From Hemicentrotus pulcherrimus (Eukaryota; Echinodermata; Echinoidea; Camarodonta; Strongylocentrotidae): a DNA stretch of 12,702 bases. Below are positions 7,411 through 12,702 of the stretch, one piece after another (position 1 is the first letter of the stretch; every line of letters starts with the position of its first letter). The stretch is taken from NCBI GenBank assembly GCA_003118195.1, contig BEXV01000906.1, forward strand, positions 22,618-35,319, read 5' to 3'. A program made the position numbers and the translations under genes. The notes below the pieces were generated by a model. The model did not search any database. It saw nothing but the letters and a program-made list of their open reading frames with translations, and had not been told where the DNA came from.

Positions 7411-8795
7411 GATAGAGAGGAGCAGCACAAACCAAGAAATAAGGTATAAACTGAAAGATTATAAATTTAAGGCATTTATCTACTCATCAGGAAAACTATA
7501 CTGTCTTTGTTTATGATTTTAATCACATGAAAAGAACATGTCAATCAAAATGTTCAAATGAACTTTCATACACCAAAGATTCAACACAAACCACAGTAAA
7601 ACCACAACCTGTTTTGCACCTAATATCCTCGTTAAAAAGATCATAACATTTTTCCTGTCACTCTTGTCATATTTTTTACCTGTTACTGTAGCCTAATGCT
7701 TACATGAATAACACCAAAAGTTTTATGGTACAGGTTGTTTGTTTAGAAAGAAAAGAAGCCTTCAAATGAACAAGCAATTTAATTTTCCTCTCGGCTGCTC
7801 ATGCACAGTGCCAACAGGAAAAGGAAATAGCACCTCTCTCACTCTTTCCGTCTAGCAGTCTCAGTCAGATTTCTTTTTTCCTCTCTTTTGCTAGCTGTGT
7901 TTTTGTCTTGTTTATAATCGTATATTTCAATGTCTTTGTTTTGGTCTTAATGACTGTCTCAGATAGAGACAGGCTCTTAACTTCATTTGCCCTCTTCTAC
8001 TCACTCCCTGCCCATTTCCTCTCTTCCTCCCGCCTCTAAAAGACATAAAAGTATAAATGTGTACTATTAAAGCACTACATTTCCACGCAGCTAGGAGTAA
8101 TCATTATTACAAAAGATGCATACATAAACATTCTTGGTGAACTTAAAGGCGTTATAATTGCTATTTATATATGAGGTGGTACTTTAATGCCTTTTCATAT
8201 AAGTGTTATGTAAAAAAAAGATAAGCTGGAAAAAAAACGCTAACAGCAAGTTAGACATTTCCTTTGAATTGTAAAATAGGTAAAGATTATGGCAATTTGT
8301 GTTTTTGCTATTATGCAGTTGCGGAATGGATGGAGAAAACTAATTTAAGGAAACCTAACTACATATTACAAGAAACTTTCAAGCATTTTAAGAAAGCTGT
8401 AAATATAGCTTTATGCTCGATTAACTCACTTTGATCATGATATGATTGAAAGAATTGAACAATTGAAAGAAGAAAACAAAAACCCTTCATCACAAGTTTC
8501 AAAGCCATTCCAGTAATTCCTGAAATAGAATCTGAAGATGTGTTGCTGAAGATTGTGCACAGCCAATCACAGTCCATGATCACAGGTGATCTATAGAGTG
8601 AGTCATGTCCAAGAATGTGATTGGTGGAAAGTCCATCCTTCAGGAATGGTTTGATCCATTATTTTCGGGAGGGGTGATGTGTACAGTACTGTCACATTAT
8701 TTTAGAGGAAGGTGACCTTGCTGATGTGATCATGCTCTTTATAGCTTGATGATGGAAAGGCTAAAAATAGATTGAAAAAGAGTGACAGAAATTAT
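7411..8795. other. Intergenic stretch, no gene seen
   Basis: Mostly AT-rich, with a pyrimidine-rich patch on the + strand at about 7785-8035. The minus-strand frame across 8583-8359 has no recognisable domain. No RNA gene or long repeat is visible. Confidence 0.45.
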
Positions 8796-8797
8796 AA

Positions 8798-8848
8798 AAG
8801 GAGGACAAGAGAGGAACAGAGAGAGCGAGAGAAAAAGTGAGAGAGGGA

Positions 8849-8890
<42 letters not shown>

Positions 8891-8895
8891 AAAGA

Positions 8896-8929
<34 letters not shown>

Positions 8930-9080
8930 TGGGAAAATTGAGATCAGTGACATGGGAATGAGAAGAGAGATGAAATTCACAGAGTTGAGAGAAGGCAGAT
9001 TAAAAAAGAAACAAAAGGGACAGGAGAGGAAGTGGGGCAGAGAGAAGGTAGCTGAAGAGGAGGACTTTGATAATGAAGTC
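8798..9080. repeat. Long purine-rich tract with (GA)n cores
   Basis: The + strand is strongly purine-rich for roughly 280 bases, with near-pure AG repeats at about 8855-8887 and 8903-8929 and degenerate GAGA, GAAGAG and AAAGAAA units around them. It lies 700-1000 bases upstream of the candidate reelin 5' non-coding exon end. GA tracts of this kind can be bound by GAGA-type factors or form triplex DNA; a regulatory role here is inference only. Confidence 0.75.
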
Positions 9081-9449
9081 TAAGCAACGTGAAGAGAGAT
9101 TAAAAACGTAGGTTGCATGGTGAATCGGGTCAAAGATAACAAGGGAAGACCAGATAATAGAGCTACCAGAAGTAGTGAAAGAGGGTCGTTAAACCACAGT
9201 GGCAAACAAATTGAACAACCTACTGGGACAATTTTCCTATTCTTTTGAGTACAATTGATTTTTTTTTGTCCACTAACAATGACAGTTGATTGACATTCAT
9301 TCAGGATAGGGGAAATGCAATTGGGTTGTTTAATGGTGGCATAAAAATATAGGCTAGACAGATGACACCCAATCATGCACAAAATTGGTATCTACTATCT
9401 ATCACCCTGGTGCAATTCTGTCTCCCCCTCTACATAGAATGAGCTAATC
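9081..9449. other. Upstream flank of the reelin gene, no discrete feature seen
   Basis: Mixed-composition sequence between the purine tract and the candidate first exon. If the downstream gene model is right, part of its promoter should lie here, but I see no convincing TATA box, initiator or other defined site. Confidence 0.35.
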
Positions 9450-9784
9450 TGTCTGAACGGTTGAGGTTATAGCTAGCTGCAGGAATTGGGTCTGGGCTTC
9501 ATCTAGATTAGACCAGGGTTTGTAGCTGAGGTAGATGGATCATTTTGGAAGCTGAGCGCTTGGGGACTGGCTCGACCGAAATCAGAACATTTCGAGACAT
9601 AGATCCTATGCTCGGATATAAGGTGTCATCTACTTGTGCGGAGAGCTGAATCCAGAGGCAAGGACCTGTCAATCTCATTCTGGAGCTCGTTAAAGTCCTG
9701 TCTCAAATCTTTGGAGGTTATTCCTCAATTGCTTTATGGGAAATGACGCATGTCTGAAGGACGCAAAGGATTATTTACATTAAG
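9450..9784 (+). other. Candidate 5' non-coding exon of the reelin gene
   Basis: This stretch is less AT-rich than its surroundings and ends in a very good splice donor (TTACATTAAG|GTATGT, 9784/9785). A matching acceptor with a long pyrimidine tract (TTCTTCTCTTTTGTTCTTCTTCAG) ends at 10294, in front of the coding exon, which gives a 510-bp 5' UTR intron. The start given is arbitrary, because no transcription start motif can be fixed. Cap-site or RNA-seq data would decide. It could be ordinary intergenic DNA with a chance donor. Confidence 0.35.
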
Positions 9785-10294
9785 GTATGTTGATTAGTAC
9801 ATTGAGTGATAACTTCATGCTCTTTTGATCATCACATAAATGTTTGGTGTCTTTTTCAGTTGAAAGGGAATACTCAGTCTTTCATGGCCAGAAAAAAAAA
9901 AATCTAGAGTTGAATAACTTTTCAATCTTATTAACTTGTTATTGTTCAAAATAAAAGACTTTTATTATTGAATAATATTACCAGGTCAGCAGGCATTTTG
10001 TACACATTTTTATGACTTGCAAACTGTCTTGTGAAAAAGGATAGACTGTTTTTCTTTTATAGCAAGGCGGTTGATGTTGGTGATGTATATGAACATTTTG
10101 TAGGGTATATCTCCCATTCTTTTTTCTTCTAAGCATTGCCATTATCACATCACATTTTCATCCTACTTGTGAATTTTGCAAATTGAACATGCGCTGTGTT
10201 TTAAAACTTTTATGAATGTTTAAATCATGCATATTTATATAGGTGCACCAATTTATGACATTGGTAATGTTTCTTCTCTTTTGTTCTTCTTCAG
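9785..10294 (+). other. Candidate 5' UTR intron of the reelin gene
   Basis: Begins GTATGT and ends in a 25-base pyrimidine-rich tract plus TTCAG. The interior is AT-rich and non-coding, with an A-run at about 9892-9901. The acceptor is stronger evidence than the donor. Confidence 0.4.
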
Positions 10295-10743
10295 GAAATG
10301 AGCTCCACAAAGGAAGGAAGAGGAATGCTTCAGGATTACGTTTGATGTGTCTGGTTGCCCTGGGAGTCGTGAGTCGTGAGTCGGCCCGATCGTAAATGGA
10401 ATCATAAACAAACATAGGAAGAAAATATGAAATACATGAGGTGTTCCTAATTCTTGCACTATTTTAAAACCAAGACTGGAGTTGATGTCCTGTGACTCGT
10501 CATTGATGCGGCGCATGAAGAGCAGAACATCTACAGCTATGGGTGGGACCAGGAGACTTCTAATCTTTGGACTTGAGCTGCTGTTCCTCTTTAGCCTTGC
10601 TGGGGCCCAATTGATGCCTTTCACCTTCCCCTGTTCATACAGCAGTGCATCGGATGAGGGCGGAGATGAGGAAGGAGAAGTAGCACTTTCCGTCAGTATC
10701 CATGGCAACCCCAGTCACTATGTTCCTCAAGATATATACCAAG
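10295..10743 (+). other. RELN: Reelin exon: 5' UTR plus first coding segment
   Basis: The exon is predicted from an acceptor at 10294 to a donor at 10744 (CAAG|GTAAGG). The leader (10295 to the start codon) holds several short upstream ATGs and a small GTGAGTC-type direct repeat at about 10365-10383. An in-frame TGA at 10437 bounds the coding frame. The many upstream ATGs could lower translation of the main frame if the leader is transcribed as drawn. Confidence 0.5.
10485..10743 (+). CDS. RELN: Reelin, first coding exon (signal peptide and start of the reeler domain), partial
   Basis: Reelin is a very large secreted extracellular-matrix glycoprotein that in vertebrates signals through lipoprotein receptors (VLDLR, ApoER2) and DAB1 to guide neuron positioning. 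This exon encodes the N-terminus only: a basic n-region, a hydrophobic core (LLIFGLELLFLFSLAG, roughly residues 24-39) with a likely cleavage near AGAQ, and then PFTFPC, an acidic spacer (DEGGDEEGE) and GEVALSVSIHGNPSHYVP. The last stretch matches the vertebrate reelin start (GEVLISLHIAGNPTYYVP, from memory) very well, as do the preceding PF-F-C and acidic spacer. The exon ends in phase 1 after CAA G, so a following exon starting TN would give Val, as in vertebrate reelin. Starts at 10485, 10506, 10515 and 10539 are all in frame; 10539 has the best context (G at -3, G at +4) and puts GGTRR right before the hydrophobic core. The remaining exons lie to the right of the window. Other reeler proteins are less likely. 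Confidence 0.85.
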
Positions 10744-10920
10744 GTAAGGGGCCTCACATTATATGGATGAAACAAAATTATATAGTGAAGAAAGTATACA
10801 TTTATATAAGAAGGAATCGGAATGATTTTACTTTTCAGGAATGTGATTGAATAGAGATCGAGTGTATAAAATATATTTGTGACAAAGTATAATCTGATAA
10901 CAAGAAATAGATTGTACATA
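10744..10920 (+). other. Start of reelin intron 1
   Basis: Begins with the strong donor GTAAGG. The reading frame runs on to a TGA at 10848 by chance, with residues unlike reelin, which supports a true exon end at 10743. Confidence 0.7.
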
Positions 10921-11181
10921 AAGCCGTCGATCACAAGGTCCGCGGTTTCGAGTCGCGCTGCAGCAGTAATGTCCTTTGGCAAGGCATTGATCTGCATTTG
11001 CCACACTCCACCCAGGTGAAGTAAATGGGGACCTGGTAGGAATTTATTCCTTGAAACGCAGAGCGCGTGGCAGCTGCACTGCTAAAGCCAGGGTTATTAT
11101 GCTGCATTATTGTAGAGTGCTTAGGGACTTCTGATAAAGTAAGTGTTAGGCGCTATGCAACCAAATATAATTATTGTTATA
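10921..11181 (+). mobile_element. 5'-truncated tRNA-derived SINE
   Basis: A Pol III B-box-like GGTTTCGAGTCG at 10944-10955 sits in a tRNA-like 3' half. It is followed by a SINE body with GTAATGTCCTTTGGCAAGGC, CCACACTCCACCCAGGTGAA, AGTAAATGGGGACC and TGTAGAGTGCTTAGGGACTT, and a tail with GGCGCTATGCAACCAAATATAATTATTGTTA. I recognise this body as a common sea urchin tRNA-like SINE. The A box is not recognisable, so the 5' end appears lost. ATAAAG occurs at both ends (10918-10923 and 11179-11184) and may be a short target duplication, but in AT-rich DNA that is weak. It lies in the sense direction within the presumed reelin intron 1. Confidence 0.8.
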
Positions 11182-11184
11182 AAG

Positions 11185-12250
11185 GCAATTTCTCTTATAT
11201 GGGAAAGGCAAGGAAACTTAGGGGCAATTACTTATCAGGCAGCTAAAGATATCTTTGAGGAAAATGTTTTTTGCCTGCTCATTTTCAAATGTTAAGATAT
11301 AATTACATGTTTCTTGAAGTCAAAATTATTTAAGTTGATCTTTTTTGTAGTTTGTTCAACAACCTAAAGTATTATAACTTTAAAGGAATGGAAATCCAAT
11401 ACTTTATAACAATACGACTGCATGAACCTCATACGTGATACATGGAGTACTGAGTAGGGCAGTGCCCTCTTTATATAGTGAGTGAATTAGCATATGATAT
11501 TATAGCTGGGGATTTTTACGTCCGATCCAGGTAAGTCTTAAGATATTGCATGTTTCCAAATACTCAGGAAACCATAACATTGTGACTAACCCCCAACAGT
11601 TCCAACAGTTCTAAAAAGAGGAACTCATCATAATTTCCACCGAGTGGACTATCCCCTCACCACAGACAGTTCACCTGTTTGTCAAGTGGTTTTGTCATTT
11701 TAATCGGTAAAATCAAACAATGTAGTTTCCTGGATAGCATAGACCGAGATTATCATGTTTGCTAGGTGACATACTGTTAGTTGGTTGAATAAATAGGGTT
11801 ATCGCTGCTTAATGCTCATTTGCAAAATTATGTTGTGCTCCACCTCATGATTTGTGTACCTGTTGGTTTTCACATATAGCTAAGGTGTAAAGTACACTTT
11901 ATACTCTACAGTCTCCCTACTTGAACAATGTCATTGAGTGTTGTATAATACCGATATAATCATTATTTGTTTAAATGTAGGTATTTAGGGTATACATATA
12001 TGGTGTGAGAAAGGTGCCTTCAATAACTTTGTCAGATATGGAAATCATTCAGAGTTTGCAAACTTTAATGCTTGTATTTATTTATATACTGCAGCAGCTT
12101 CCAGACTGAAAAGAAGCAAAGCTAATCAAAATAAAATATGAGCAAGCTAATTTTAAGTTTTAGATGGCTTAAAATTCCAAGGTCACTTAATGTAATAATC
12201 TGTGGTTATGTTTTTACATTGTTATTGCAACAAACTGTAAATTGGGTATA
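11185..12250. other. Presumed reelin intron 1, no feature seen
   Basis: AT-rich DNA without recognisable exon, RNA gene or repeat. No second reelin exon could be found here on the + strand. Confidence 0.5.
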
Positions 12251-12251
12251 T

Positions 12252-12352
12252 TTCGTCCCTATTTTCACGAAGTGACATTAGTGAGGAAAATCGTAACGCA
12301 AAGTGAATGCAATTTTTTTTCACTACCGTCACTTCGTGAAAACAGCAACGAT
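12252..12352. repeat. Imperfect inverted repeat (small MITE or hairpin)
   Basis: A perfect 15-base inverted repeat (TTTTCACGAAGTGAC at 12262-12276 and GTCACTTCGTGAAAA at 12328-12342) sits inside longer imperfect arms of about 40 bases. Both arms read CGT....T.TTTTCACGAAGTGAC..TAGTGA..AAAA. The stem part is itself a partial palindrome (TTCACGAAGTGA). It could be a small MITE or a transcribed hairpin; no target duplication is clear. Confidence 0.7.
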
Positions 12353-12590
12353 TTCATTCTTTGGATTTATAGCTCTATACAGTTAACTAAAATTATTCAT
12401 ACCCATTGTAAATTTGATGTTTTTTTTTGTAATGCAAGAATGAAAGCTGGACTGGGTGAATCAGGGTTTATAATTGTGGATATATAAGCTTTAATATGTC
12501 ACATTCTTAAGGAACATGAATCGGGACTAATCAATTGTTCACACACTTGAGAAATTATAAAACTTGGTAAGGGCATGAATAATGTAGTTG
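12353..12590. other. Presumed reelin intron 1, no feature seen
   Basis: AT-rich, with a T-run at about 12420-12428. No coding or structural signal. Confidence 0.4.
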
Positions 12591-12702
12591 TTAAAGGAAA
12601 CCAAAACCTTCATACTAAGTTACTTTTATTGTAAAGTTTAAGATATTAAAAAAATATCAGTGAAAATTTGAACAAAATCGGGCAAGGAATAAGGAAGTGA
12701 GA
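12591..12702. repeat. Fragment of a dispersed repeat at the window edge
   Basis: The sequence TTAAAGGAAACCAAAACCTT, and near the end GTGAAAATTTGAACAAAATC and GGCAAGGAATAAGGAAGTGA, resemble a short dispersed non-coding repeat that I associate with echinoderm genomes. The element continues to the right, so its ends and class cannot be determined. Confidence 0.35.

Noticed and set aside
8792..8980. Ser/Leu-repeat protein on the minus strand
   Set aside because: This is the translation of a (GA)n microsatellite, not a gene.
10253..10708. Minus-strand 151-codon frame opposite the reelin exon
   Set aside because: It is the shadow of the + strand exon; the + strand has a signal peptide, a reelin match and splice sites.
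10941..10960. A functional tRNA gene at the B-box-like motif
   Set aside because: There is no A box, acceptor stem or anticodon arm; the following sequence is a SINE body.
10635..11006. Minus-strand 123-codon frame
   Set aside because: It spans the reelin exon, its donor and part of a SINE and has no recognisable domain.
1..12702. CRISPR array, bacterial operon, prophage or defence system
   Set aside because: There are no regularly spaced identical repeats, no dense gene packing and no ribosome-binding sites; splice sites, SINE and MITEs show animal DNA.

Overview
The window looks like animal genomic DNA, most likely from a sea urchin (echinoid). It is AT-rich and mostly non-coding, with short exons bounded by GT/AG splice sites, dense simple repeats, frequent 'acatgtac' motifs, one ambiguous base (N at 6117), and repeats of types I associate with echinoid genomes: a tRNA-derived SINE, MITEs, and a 'ttaaaggaaaccaaaacc' repeat at the right edge. 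The echinoid assignment rests on remembered repeat style and was not checked by a search.

The only host gene I can support is on the + strand near the right end. The exon at about 10295-10743 encodes a signal peptide followed by the start of a reelin-type N-terminal (reeler) domain, and ends at a phase-1 donor (G|GTAAGG). This is probably the first coding exon of a reelin (RELN) orthologue. Upstream there is a candidate 5' non-coding exon ending at an AAG|GTATGT donor (9784/9785), a 510-bp intron with a good polypyrimidine acceptor (10294), and a purine/GA-rich tract (about 8800-9080) that could belong to the promoter region. The rest of the gene lies beyond the right edge; 10744-12702 would be intron.

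The left third is a transposon graveyard on the - strand. One relic (1 to about 1335, possibly 1500) is the N-terminal part of a Mutator-like (MULE) transposase: a FLYWCH-type zinc-finger exon, a linker, and the start of the catalytic domain split over three exons, continuing off the left edge. A second relic (about 3290-4072) is the C-terminal part of the same kind of protein, ending in a SWIM-like CxC/CxH zinc-finger region. Both are frame-broken. Because the C-terminal relic lies upstream, in - strand order, of the N-terminal relic, they are two copies in the same orientation rather than one gene.

Between and around them are a near-perfect 225-bp foldback hairpin (1580-1804), a 622-bp Tc1/mariner-type MITE with TA duplications (1812-2433), an A-tailed retroelement-like 3' end with a nested hairpin (about 2705-2895), a short 43-bp tandem repeat, and a dimeric 47/95-bp satellite-like array (4108-4595). 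From about 4600 to 9400 I see only intergenic sequence with purine-rich and GA microsatellites. After the reelin exon come a 5'-truncated SINE (about 10921-11181), a small inverted repeat (12252-12352) and a repeat fragment at the edge. I found no prokaryotic-style system, CRISPR array, rRNA or intact tRNA gene.
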